Positions 25,601-33,908 of a stretch of 64,000 nt of DNA are shown here, piece after piece (position 1 is the stretch's first letter; each line of letters opens with the position of its first letter). Source of the DNA: DASXKD01 sp963707905 (GTDB lineage Bacteria > Actinomycetota > Actinomycetes > Streptosporangiales > Streptosporangiaceae). The stretch is from NCBI GenBank assembly GCA_963707905.1, contig CAVPSA010000059.1, forward strand, positions 186,001 to 250,000, in the 5' to 3' direction. A program made the position numbers and the translations under genes. The notes below the pieces were generated by a model. The model saw only the letters and a program-made list of their open reading frames with translations. It was not told the DNA's origin and searched no databases.

Positions 25601-25684
25601 GGCTCTTCATGGTTGGGCAGGCAGTTTGACCTCGTGCGAACAGGCTGCGAAAGAGCTGAGAAAATCGGCGTTCCGGCGACGTCG

Positions 25685-26416
25685 ATGGGCGACACTGTGC
25701 TGGTGCGCGCCGTCTCGGACTCAGCCAGGCCGGTTGTGCTCGTCGTGGAGGACGAGCCGGAGATCGCCGCGCTGATGCGGGACTTTCTGGAGGCGGACGG
25801 CTTCCGCGTCCTGCTCGCTGCCGACGCCGGGGAGGCGCTCGAGGCGCTGCGGACGGCACCGGACTGCGTGCTGCTCGACGTGATGCTTCCGGGGGCGTCG
25901 GGTTTTGACCTCTGCCGGGACATCCGCTCCGCCTCCGACGTCCCGGTCCTGTTCCTGAGCGCCCGCGACGGCGACGCCGACAAGCTGCGCGGCCTCGGCC
26001 TCGGGGCCGACGACTACATCGTCAAGTCGGTGACCCCGGCGGAGGTCGTCGCCCGCGTCAAGGCGGTCTTGCGTCGCTCGAGCGCAGGTCGTGGCCTGGG
26101 GCGGCTTCGCTTCGGCAGTCTTGAGGTTGATCTCGCCGCGCATGAGGTGCGCCTCGACGGCAGGCCGGTGCGGATGACCGCCCGCGAATTCGAATTGCTC
26201 CGGGTATTCGTCCAGCATCCGCGGCAGGTGTTCAGCCGCGAGCATCTCTTCGAGCTCGTCTGGGGAAGCCACGGCGACCGCAGCGCCGTCTCGGTCTACA
26301 TCAGCCGGATGCGCGAGAAGATCGAGGACGATCCGGCCGATCCCCGCTACATCGTCACCGTCTGGGGCGCCGGCTACCGGTTCGACGGCGGTGCCGCGCG
26401 CAACGTCATCGGATGA
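25685..26416 (+). CDS. OmpR/PhoB-family response regulator
   Basis: 243-aa regulator. The receiver domain has acidic pocket VVEDEPEI, phosphoacceptor Asp in CVLLDVMLPG, Ser/Thr in FLSARD and Lys in DDYIVKSVTP. The C-terminal winged helix shows LTAREFELLRVFV-type sequence (MTAREFELLRVFVQHPRQVFSREHLFELVWG) and VSVYISRMREKIEDDPADPRYIVTVWGAGYRF. The open frame extends to 25589, but ATG 25685 starts just before the receiver domain. Its stop overlaps the sensor kinase start as ATGA. Confidence 0.93.
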   Translation: MGDTVLVRAVSDSARPVVLVVEDEPEIAALMRDFLEADGFRVLLAADAGEALEALRTAPDCVLLDVMLPGASGFDLCRDIRSASDVPVLFLSARDGDADKLRGLGLGADDYIVKSVTPAEVVARVKAVLRRSSAGRGLGRLRFGSLEVDLAAHEVRLDGRPVRMTAREFELLRVFVQHPRQVFSREHLFELVWGSHGDRSAVSVYISRMREKIEDDPADPRYIVTVWGAGYRFDGGAARNVIG

Positions 26417-27825
26417 GAGGTCTCCGCGCGCCGGTTCGCGTCGCTCTCGCCGTCTCCGTGCTCGCGCTGGTCCTGCTCACCGCGGCGGCGATGGCCGTTA
26501 GCTACCTCGCCGAAGCCAGCAACCAGCGCAGCGACCGGGCCCACCGGCTCGCCGCCGCGGCGGCCGACGTCAGCCAGCACGCGGCACAGGCCGGTACGAC
26601 GCGGTGGCAACAGGCCGTGACCCGGGAGCTCACCGCGCTCGGGCTGCGCGCACAGCTCACGATGGTCTGGCCGGGGGGCAAGCGCGTCGTCTACGCGAGC
26701 AACGACCTCGTCGCCGCGTCGACGCCGTCCCCGCGTCGACCGGCCCGCGATGCCTCCGCCACGACCCCATCGAGCCCGAGCGCCGCCCAGCCGGCCGCGA
26801 CCTACCTGTTCCCGCTCGCCCGGGAGCCGGGAAAGACCCTCACGCTCGATCTCTACGCTCCCTCGCTCGACCGCACGCGCCCGCTGCTCGTCGCGCTCGC
26901 GTCGGGGCTTGCCGCCCTGCTCGCCAGTGCGATGCTGCTGATCTGGGCGGCAAGCCGCTGGCTCGTCGCCCCGCTCCGCCGCCTGAACATCCAGGTCGAC
27001 GCGATCGCCGGCGGCGACCCGGCTGAGATCCGCGCCACCTCACCGATCCGGGAAGTGGAGAAGGTCGCCACAGCCATCGCAGGCATGGCCGCCCGGCTCG
27101 CGCAGACAGCCGAGCACGACGCGCGGCTCGAGGCCGAGCGGCGCCTGCTCGTCAGCTCCATCGCCCACGACCTCCGCACGCCGCTCTTCTCACTGCGCGG
27201 CTACCTCGAGGCAATCGCAGCAGGCATCGGCGACCCCCGTGAGCGGCTCGACCGAGCGCGGGTGAAGGCCCAGCAGATCGATCGGCTCGTCACCGGCCTG
27301 TTCGACTACGCGCGGGCGGACATCGACGAGCGACCCCGGTTGCAGGCCTCAGACCTCGCAGCGGCGGTCCTCGACGCGGCCGGCGCGTTCGAGCTCGCAG
27401 CCGATGAGCGTGGCGTCAAGCTCCAAGTGACGGCTCACACTCGTCCCTCGGTGACGATCGACCGCGACGGCTTCGAGCGTGCACTCGCCAACGTCCTCGA
27501 CAACGCGTTGCGTCACACGCCGCGCGGAGGCACGGTTGACGTTGCTTGCGGCGAAGATGCCGGCCAGGCCTTCGTCCGCGTCATCGACGACGGTCCCGGC
27601 ATCGCGCCCGACCTCCTTCCCCACCTGTTCGAGCTGACAGCCCGCACCGCCAGCAGCAGCCGCATCGACGGAGCAGGTCTCGGGCTTACCATCGCGGCTC
27701 GCCTGCTCCGAAACCAGGCCGGCACGATCGACGCGGCAAACGCATCCCCACGCGGCGCGATCCTCACGATGCGGCTGCCGCTTAACCCCGCCCCGGCAAG
27801 CCGCCGTGGCAACCGGAGTACTTAG
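26413..27825 (+). CDS. Two-component sensor histidine kinase
   Basis: 470-aa membrane kinase. It has a first transmembrane helix (about 10-32), an extracytoplasmic sensor of about 120 residues rich in Ser/Thr/Pro (SPSAAQPAAT), and a second helix (LLVALASGLAALLASAMLLIWA). Next are a HAMP linker (RWLVAPLRRLNIQVDAIAGGDP), the HisKA H-box SSIAHDLRTPLFSLRGYLEAI, and HATPase motifs N (NVLDNALRHTPRGG), G1 (VIDDGPGIAPDLL) and G2 (GAGLGLTIAARLL). It is translationally coupled to the response regulator. It overlaps the end of the convergent P450 gene by 4 nt. Confidence 0.93.
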   Translation: MRGLRAPVRVALAVSVLALVLLTAAAMAVSYLAEASNQRSDRAHRLAAAAADVSQHAAQAGTTRWQQAVTRELTALGLRAQLTMVWPGGKRVVYASNDLVAASTPSPRRPARDASATTPSSPSAAQPAATYLFPLAREPGKTLTLDLYAPSLDRTRPLLVALASGLAALLASAMLLIWAASRWLVAPLRRLNIQVDAIAGGDPAEIRATSPIREVEKVATAIAGMAARLAQTAEHDARLEAERRLLVSSIAHDLRTPLFSLRGYLEAIAAGIGDPRERLDRARVKAQQIDRLVTGLFDYARADIDERPRLQASDLAAAVLDAAGAFELAADERGVKLQVTAHTRPSVTIDRDGFERALANVLDNALRHTPRGGTVDVACGEDAGQAFVRVIDDGPGIAPDLLPHLFELTARTASSSRIDGAGLGLTIAARLLRNQAGTIDAANASPRGAILTMRLPLNPAPASRRGNRST

Positions 27826-29084
27826 CTGCCGAACTCGCAGGGCAGGTGCTTGATGCCGTTGATGAAGCTGGACAGCAGCCGGTCCGGCGGCCCGGCGGCG
27901 CGGATGTCCGGCACCTGGGTGAGCAGTTCGCGCAGCATCACCGTGATCTCCCGCCGGGCCAGGTGAGCACCCAGGCAGAAGTGCGGCCCGGGGGCGCCGA
28001 ACCCGACGTGCGGGTTGGGGGAGCGGGTGATGTCGAACCGTGCGGGCTCCGCGAACACGGATTCGTCCTGGTTGGCCGACCAGTAGAAGAGCACGGCCTT
28101 GTCGCCCTCGCGGTAGTCGTGCCCGTTCATCTGGTAGTCCCGGGTCACCGTGCGGCGCATGAACATCACCGGCGAGGCGTAACGCACGATCTCCTCGACC
28201 GCGCCCTCGAGACGGCCGTGCACATCGGCGAGCAGCAGTTCCCGCTGCTCAGGGAAGTCGGTGAGCAGGACCAGGGCATGGGACAGCGCGTTCCTGGTGG
28301 TCTCGTTGCCGGCCACGACCAGCAGGATGAAGAACGAGGCAAGCTCGGCCGTGGTGAGATGCTCGCCGTCGATGTTCGCCGTGACCAGAGCGGAGATGAG
28401 GTCATCGCCGGGCTTCTCGGCGCGCTGCTGGCCCAGGGTGGTCACCAGGTCGGCGAGTTCCGCGCCCGAGGCGAGGATCTGGCCCACCGCCTCGTTCATG
28501 TCCTCGCTGATCAGTTCGGGGTCCATGCCGGACAGGATGACGTTGGTGTTGTGCAGCACCATGGCGTAGCTGTCGTCAGGGATGCCCATGAGCTGGCAGA
28601 TGATGGTCAGCGGCAGCCGGGCCGCGACGTGCTCCACGAAGTCACACGGCCCCTTCGCCCGCAGGTCGTCGACGATCCCTGCGGCGATCCCCGCGACTTC
28701 GTCGGCGAACCGCTGGATCATCCTTGGCGTGAAGGCGCGCGACACGATGCGGCGCAGCCGGGCATGCCTCGGGTCATCCATGTTGATCATCGACCCGAAG
28801 TACTCGTTGAACTCGACCGGGAGATCCGCGATCGAGGTGGCGCCCTTGCCCGAGGAGAACACCTCGGGGTTCCGGCTGGCCTCCACCACGTCCGCGTGCC
28901 GGACCAGCGCGTAATACCCCGGACCCGTCTCGAAGATGAACTCGGGCTCTTCGTAGAACGGCGGGTGGTCCAGGGAGCGCAGCATCGCGAACGCCGCCTG
29001 CCGGTCGGCCATCGGCCAGCCCCAGAACTCGGTGTCCGACAGGTCGATGTGCTCCACCGCGAGCGGGGGATAGTGAGCCGTCAC
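27822..29084 (-). CDS. Cytochrome P450, CYP124/125/142-like
   Basis: 420-aa P450. I-helix VVAGNETTRNALSHAL, K-helix ExxR EIVR, and heme loop VGFGAPGPHFCLGAHLARREI with the axial Cys. The opening DLSDTEFWGWPMADRQAAFAMLR and the RRTVTRDYQMNGHDYREGDKAVLFYWSANQDESVF segment resemble actinobacterial P450s that hydroxylate lipid or sterol side chains (CYP124/125/126/142 group). GTG at 29084 is the first start in frame with the domain, with GGAAGG about 10 nt upstream. The ORF track-like upstream extension to 29621 has no homology. Confidence 0.88.
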   Translation of the reverse strand: MTAHYPPLAVEHIDLSDTEFWGWPMADRQAAFAMLRSLDHPPFYEEPEFIFETGPGYYALVRHADVVEASRNPEVFSSGKGATSIADLPVEFNEYFGSMINMDDPRHARLRRIVSRAFTPRMIQRFADEVAGIAAGIVDDLRAKGPCDFVEHVAARLPLTIICQLMGIPDDSYAMVLHNTNVILSGMDPELISEDMNEAVGQILASGAELADLVTTLGQQRAEKPGDDLISALVTANIDGEHLTTAELASFFILLVVAGNETTRNALSHALVLLTDFPEQRELLLADVHGRLEGAVEEIVRYASPVMFMRRTVTRDYQMNGHDYREGDKAVLFYWSANQDESVFAEPARFDITRSPNPHVGFGAPGPHFCLGAHLARREITVMLRELLTQVPDIRAAGPPDRLLSSFINGIKHLPCEFGS

Positions 29085-29207
29085 GCCGCATACCTTCCGC
29101 CGGGGAGCATCACTGGAAAGCAATGTCCTCAAATGTCGCGTCCTGCCTCCCATCGTCGCATTGCCCGCCGCGCGGGGGAACCGCGCAGGTGTGGCATCCT
29201 TGCCCGG

Positions 29208-29999
29208 GTGAGCACGCCCGCCTACAGCCGCTACGACGTCGCAGGCCACATCGCGGCGCTGCGCCGTGAGGGCGAACTGCTCGCCGCCGCCGCGGAGCGG
29301 GCCGGGATGGGCGCCGCGGTGCCCTGCTGCCCCGGCTGGGCGGTGCGGGACCTGCTCAAGCACACGGGCTACGTGCACCGGTGGGCGACGGGTATCGTCG
29401 CCCAGGCGCTGGCCCGCCCGCCGGGTGGTGCGTCCGAGGAGGAGATTCTCGGCCAGGGGCCCGGCGACGCCGAACTGCCTGGCTGGTTCCGCGAGGGTCA
29501 TGCCGCGCTGGTCCGCGCCCTGTCCGACGCACCGCCCGGCCTGGACTGCTGGGCCTTCCTGGCCGCGCCGTCGCCGCTGGCCTTCTGGGCCCGGCGCCAG
29601 GCCCACGAGACCGCGATCCACCGGGTGGACGCCGAGCAGGCTGCTGGGCGGTCATCCGCCGCGGTGTTCGAGCCGGCGTTCGCGGCCGACGGGGTGGACG
29701 AGCTGATCATGGGCTTTCTCGCCAGGAACATCAGGCGGGCAAGCTGGCCCGGCCTGGACGCCAGCCTCGCCATCCACGCCGCCGACGGTGCGGCAGGCGG
29801 CGCGGACTGGCTGGTCACAGGACGCCCCGGGGAGCCCGGCGTCTCGCGCGGCGCCGGCCCGGCCGGCTGCGACGTCACCGGCCAGGCCCGCGACCTCTAC
29901 CTGACGCTGTGGAACCGCCGCCGGCCGGACGGGCTGCGCGTGGCCGGCGATCCCGGCCTCCTCGCCGCGTTCGCCGGCACGCTGCAGATCACCTGGTAA
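29208..29999 (+). CDS. Maleylpyruvate isomerase-family (mycothiol-dependent/DinB-like) protein
   Basis: 263-aa protein of the TIGR03083 family. The N-terminal DinB-type four-helix bundle has VPCCPGWAVRDLLKHTGYVHRW, with a metal-binding His, and RRQAHETAIHRVDAEQAAG, with the His pair (HETAIHR) that completes the zinc site. A C-terminal SCP2-like domain begins near IHAADG and ends DLYLTLWNRRRPDGLRVAGDPGLL. Named members use mycothiol as cofactor. GTG at 29208 starts the protein. The same promoter region also serves the divergent P450. Confidence 0.82.
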   Translation: MSTPAYSRYDVAGHIAALRREGELLAAAAERAGMGAAVPCCPGWAVRDLLKHTGYVHRWATGIVAQALARPPGGASEEEILGQGPGDAELPGWFREGHAALVRALSDAPPGLDCWAFLAAPSPLAFWARRQAHETAIHRVDAEQAAGRSSAAVFEPAFAADGVDELIMGFLARNIRRASWPGLDASLAIHAADGAAGGADWLVTGRPGEPGVSRGAGPAGCDVTGQARDLYLTLWNRRRPDGLRVAGDPGLLAAFAGTLQITW

Positions 30000-30001
30000 C
30001 G

Positions 30002-30121
30002 CGGCCGCCGGGCGCCATTGCCGGCGTGGCGATCGGTGCGGCGCTGGCCGGCCTGCGGCCGGTGGCCGAGCTGATGTCCGCCGATTTCGCCGGCCTCGCT
30101 TTCGACCAGATCGCCACGGCG
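30002..30121 (+). pseudogene. Fragment of a thiamine-dependent dehydrogenase E1 beta subunit
   Basis: In frame with no usable start, the DNA encodes GAIAGVAIGAALAGLRPVAE then LMSADFAGLAFDQIATA. This closely matches the GVAxGAALxGLRPVxE-xMxADFxxLAxDQIxN block of pyruvate/2-oxoacid dehydrogenase E1 beta subunits (PdhB/AcoB type). The similarity covers about 38 residues and then stops, so it is a remnant left between the isomerase-family gene and the dehydrogenase gene. Confidence 0.55.
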
Positions 30122-30177
30122 CCGTGCCGCAGGCCGTCGGTGGCGACCGCGCGCAGCAGCCGGCCTAGGCTCACCGT

Positions 30178-31248
30178 ATGAAGGAGTACCGGATCGCGGT
30201 CATCGGCGGAGACGGCGTCGGCCCGGAGGTTGTCGCGGCCGGCATCGGCGTGCTCGACGCGGCCGCGTCGGGGTTCCGGCTGAACTGGGAACACCTGCCC
30301 TGGGGCAGCGACTACTACCAGGCGCACAGCGTGATGATGCCTGCCGATGGCCTGGAGGTGCTGGCGGGCTTCGACGCGATCTACCTGGGCGCGGTCGGCA
30401 GGCCGGACGTGCCCGATCACGTCACGCTCTGGGGCCTGCTGCTGCCGATCCGGCAGCGGTTCGACCTGTACCTGAACGTCCGGCCGGTGCGGCTGCTGCC
30501 TGGCGTGCTCTCGCCGCTGCGCGACCGGGGCCCGGCCGACATCGACATGATCGTCGTGCGGGAGAACTCCGAAGGGGAGTATGCGGGCGTGGGCGGCCGT
30601 GCCCACGCCGGCCACCCGGCCGAGGTCGGCATCCAGGTTGACGTGTTCACCAGGACCGGGGTGGAGCGGGTGGCGCGCTACGCGTTCGAGCTGGCCCGGT
30701 CCCGGCGCCGCAGGCTGGCCAGCATCACCAAGTCGAACGCGAGCCGGCACCACTTCGTGATGTGGGACGAGATCGTCGACCAGGTGCACCGCGACTACCC
30801 CGACGTGCACCTGGACCGGATCCTGGTGGACGCGGCCGCCGCCTACATGATCAGCGCGCCCGACCGGTTCGACGTTGTCGTGGCTTCGAACCTGTTCGGC
30901 GACATCCTCACCGATATCGGCGCGGTCATCCAGGGTGGCATGGGCATGGCGGCCAGTGCCAACATCACACCGGACCGGTCCAAGCCGGGCATGTTCGAGC
31001 CGGTGCACGGATCGGCGCCGGACATTGCCGGAACCGGCCGGGCCAATCCGGTCGGTGCGGTCTGGGCCGGCGCGATGATGCTCGGCCACCTGGGCGAATC
31101 GGCGGCAGGCAACGCAGTGCTGAAGGCGATAGAAGAGGTACTGGCCACGACCAGGATCAGGACACCCGACCTGGGCGGCACCGCAACAACGAGCGAAGTG
31201 GGCCAGGAACTGGAACGCGCACTCCGGGCCGCCAGCACGCCTGGATAG
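30178..31248 (+). CDS. Tartrate/D-malate (isopropylmalate-type) dehydrogenase
   Basis: 356-aa NAD-dependent beta-decarboxylating dehydrogenase. IAVIGGDGVGPEV is the N-terminal signature. The substrate phosphate/carboxylate region is LLPIRQRFDLYLNVRPVRLLPG, RENSEGEYAGVGGR is the loop that separates tartrate/D-malate enzymes from LeuB and ICDH, and catalytic Lys is in ITKSNA. The metal Asp residues are in SNLFGDILTDIGAVIQGGMGMAASANI and the NAD loop is EPVHGSAPDIAGTGRANP. It probably oxidises D-malate or tartrate; isopropylmalate is less likely. ATG at 30178 lacks a strong Shine-Dalgarno. Confidence 0.88.
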   Translation: MKEYRIAVIGGDGVGPEVVAAGIGVLDAAASGFRLNWEHLPWGSDYYQAHSVMMPADGLEVLAGFDAIYLGAVGRPDVPDHVTLWGLLLPIRQRFDLYLNVRPVRLLPGVLSPLRDRGPADIDMIVVRENSEGEYAGVGGRAHAGHPAEVGIQVDVFTRTGVERVARYAFELARSRRRRLASITKSNASRHHFVMWDEIVDQVHRDYPDVHLDRILVDAAAAYMISAPDRFDVVVASNLFGDILTDIGAVIQGGMGMAASANITPDRSKPGMFEPVHGSAPDIAGTGRANPVGAVWAGAMMLGHLGESAAGNAVLKAIEEVLATTRIRTPDLGGTATTSEVGQELERALRAASTPG

Positions 31249-31304
31249 CTGGCAGTTGTCAGATATCGGCCGGGATGCTGGACGCGGCGACCACCTGCCT
31301 TGCC

Positions 31305-33908
31305 CTATGCAATCGGAGCGTTGACCTGCGGCCCGGCCTGGCGGGCTTGGCCCGTCGTGCCCGGCCGCATCAGCAGGCTCGCCAGTGCCACGGCGACGGG
31401 GGCGCCTACGCCGCTGAGCTGTGTAACGGCGCTGGCGACCGCGATGTCGCGGGCCCGGATCACGATCCAGCCGGCGTCACAGGCGTCCTCGGCCCGCAGC
31501 GGCGTGCCCGGCTCCCGTCCCAGCGCGGCCAGGGCGGCCGTGATCGTGGCGAGGCGCGCCTCCAGGGCCGCCGACGGCTCGCGCAACCTGGCCGCGAGCT
31601 GGTCCCGCAGCCCGATCAGAGCCTCGTCAAGCAGGGCGTCGCCCCCGGCCAGCCCGCCAACCGCCTGCCACCGGCAGGCGACCCGCCGGCTGGCCCTTAC
31701 GGCCAGCTCGAAGCCTTCCAGCGGCCCGGTGCCCGCGGCCCGGTCCGCCCACCCCTGGTCGTTCCCGCCGGGGCCATCGCCGCCCGTGCGGCCAGCGCCC
31801 CCGCTGCCGCCGCCCGTGCCGGTGCCGGAATCCCGCGGCGGGGCCCCACAGCTGATCACCGCCCGCAGCCCGGGGTCGAGCCCGAACTCCGCCGCGCGTG
31901 CCTCCATGGAGATGGCCAGCAGCGCCGGGTGCCATGGCCCGGCCGGGGCCAGCGCCCCCACGTCCCGCAGCCCCACCCCCTGCCAGGTCACCACGGGCTG
32001 CCCGGTGGCGTCCGTGGCCACCACGTCCCACACACCGGCCGCGTCACCGGCCATCGGTGGCCTGCGTACCGCCTGGACCCGCAGTGCGCCGCGCACCTCG
32101 CGCCCGCTGAACGTGACCGATTCACAGCCGGTGGCCAGCACCCGGCGGTGCGGCAGGCACGCCTGGAGCACGTGCAGGGTCGCGTCGTTCAGCCCTGGGC
32201 TGCCCAGCACCAGCGGGGCGTCCACCGGCCCGGGCGCCGCCCCGAACCAGGGCAGGTCGTCGCCGCCGCGGACCAGCGCCCGGCAGCCGCGCGAGCTGGC
32301 CTCCGGCAGGAAGGCCACCCGGCGGAACCGCCCGGCCTGGAAGAACACCTGCCCGTACAGGTCGGTGCCGTCCACCATGGCCCCCGGGGCCACGCCCCCC
32401 GTGCCCCGCCCCGGGCCAGCGGCCCAGCCCGCGGGCGACGGTGCTGCCGCGGGCCGTCCCGCCGCGGCGAACACGGCTCGGGCGTGGTCCAGCCGGAAGC
32501 CCGTCTCGGCGCAGCGAAGCACCGTTTCCACGGTGTTGCCGGCGCGGAGGGCGCAGACCCGGATCACCGTCTCCTCGTGACCGGTCCGTCCCAGCAGCAA
32601 TACCGGCGCGGCCAGCTGGACGTTCGCCAGGTGCCGCAGTTCCCGCCCGGCCAGGGCCGAGGCGGCCTGGGCCATGGCCTCAAGGACCATCGCCGCGGGA
32701 AGCATCGGCAGGTCGTCGATGCGGTAGTCGGTCAGGTAGGGATCGGCCCGCACCGACAGCCGGGTATCGGCGACCAGTTCCACGCCCGGGTAGTACACGC
32801 GCACCGTCTCACCGAACCTGCCCCGCACCGCCGGGGCAGCCAGCCCGGGCCGCACGGCCTGCGGAACAGGCATGCCCAGGCGCCCGTGCACTGCGGCCCT
32901 GGCTGGCATGTCGGCCGTGGTCAGCAGCGACAGCAGCAGCCTTGAGCCGTCCTCGACCGGTATCGGCGCGGTCCCCCCTGGCTGGGGCCCGGTCCCCGGG
33001 CGGCTCTCGGCACGGTCGCCGTGATCCGGCTCCGCCCAGGGTGCCCAGTCCAGGTGCAGTACCCGGCACCGGGGCCACGCCTCGGCCCGCCGCGCGGCCT
33101 GCTCCGCGAGCAGCCCGCTGGCCAGCGCATCGCAGGCACCGCCCGCCCGGCCGTACCGCGCGGCGACCGAGCCGAACGTGACAAGCACCCGCACCCGTTC
33201 CATCGCAACCGCGCCGATGACGTTGCCGAACCGGGCCCGCTGGCCGGACAGGAAGCTCCGCAGCGTCGGCTCGGACAGCCGGTCACACCGCTCGACCGGC
33301 CCGGACGCCGCCGCGTGGACCACCGCGGTGACCGGGCCCAGGCCTCGTTCCAGGCTGCGCACGGCCGCGGCGACCTGGCCGGGGTCGGTCAGGTCGGCCT
33401 TCTTCCTGCTGACCCGGATGCCTGCCGACCGCAGCCTGGTGAGCAGGGCGGCCATGCGCGGATCCTCCGGCCCTGGCGGCGCGATCACTGCCAGCGCGGC
33501 ACCGCGGCTGGCCAGCGAGGTCGCGCAGGCCAGATCGCCGGCCCGGGTGATGCCGCTGATCAGCACCACGTCGGCCGGCCCGAGGGGGAAGGTCCCGTCC
33601 TCCGCAGGCTCGGTGGCGACCATGGCGGGCTCGGTGGCCGCGCCGGACTCGTCGATGATCACCTCACGGAACCGGCCGGGCGTGGCGGTCGCGAACCGGC
33701 GGGCGGCTTGGCAGCCGTGGCCTGGCGGCGCCTGGATCAGCGTGATGCCAAGTGCCGGGTTCTCGACGTGCAGGCTGGCGCAAAGCCCGGTCAGCCCGGG
33801 CCCCGGCACGATCGCGACGAGCCGCCCGGTACGCAGCGCGTCCCTGGCCGCGCCGAGCAGGCCGGCGCTCGTGGCAGGCTCCGCGGGGTCGCCGAGCAGG
33901 GCAAGCAC
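31305..33908 (-). CDS. C-terminal half of a degenerate enediyne-type polyketide synthase (KR-DH-PPT-like)
   Basis: 867 residues from a GTG at 33908, but the homologous frame stays open to 34070 (APWVRCFTEERRP, WQVRASAAAPYGNDERHAFG). This part therefore belongs to the upstream KS-AT gene, separated by a -1 frame change near 34060-34075. Order: ketoreductase structural half; KR core (about 110-290) with the NADPH loop degraded to LISGITRAGDLA and catalytic Tyr replaced by Asp260 (GGACDALAS; Ser247 kept); dehydratase (about 370-620) with catalytic His replaced by Tyr395 in DPYLTDYRIDDLPMLP; and a C-terminal region like the enediyne-PKS phosphopantetheinyl transferase without the WAAKE signature. 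All core activities appear lost although the reading frame is intact. Confidence 0.8.
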   Translation of the reverse strand: MLALLGDPAEPATSAGLLGAARDALRTGRLVAIVPGPGLTGLCASLHVENPALGITLIQAPPGHGCQAARRFATATPGRFREVIIDESGAATEPAMVATEPAEDGTFPLGPADVVLISGITRAGDLACATSLASRGAALAVIAPPGPEDPRMAALLTRLRSAGIRVSRKKADLTDPGQVAAAVRSLERGLGPVTAVVHAAASGPVERCDRLSEPTLRSFLSGQRARFGNVIGAVAMERVRVLVTFGSVAARYGRAGGACDALASGLLAEQAARRAEAWPRCRVLHLDWAPWAEPDHGDRAESRPGTGPQPGGTAPIPVEDGSRLLLSLLTTADMPARAAVHGRLGMPVPQAVRPGLAAPAVRGRFGETVRVYYPGVELVADTRLSVRADPYLTDYRIDDLPMLPAAMVLEAMAQAASALAGRELRHLANVQLAAPVLLLGRTGHEETVIRVCALRAGNTVETVLRCAETGFRLDHARAVFAAAGRPAAAPSPAGWAAGPGRGTGGVAPGAMVDGTDLYGQVFFQAGRFRRVAFLPEASSRGCRALVRGGDDLPWFGAAPGPVDAPLVLGSPGLNDATLHVLQACLPHRRVLATGCESVTFSGREVRGALRVQAVRRPPMAGDAAGVWDVVATDATGQPVVTWQGVGLRDVGALAPAGPWHPALLAISMEARAAEFGLDPGLRAVISCGAPPRDSGTGTGGGSGGAGRTGGDGPGGNDQGWADRAAGTGPLEGFELAVRASRRVACRWQAVGGLAGGDALLDEALIGLRDQLAARLREPSAALEARLATITAALAALGREPGTPLRAEDACDAGWIVIRARDIAVASAVTQLSGVGAPVAVALASLLMRPGTTGQARQAGPQVNAPIA

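Noticed and set aside
27846..29999. A 717-residue plus-strand open frame across the P450 gene
   Set aside because: Only its last part (the isomerase-family protein from 29208) is a real gene; the rest is the antisense of the P450 and has no homology.
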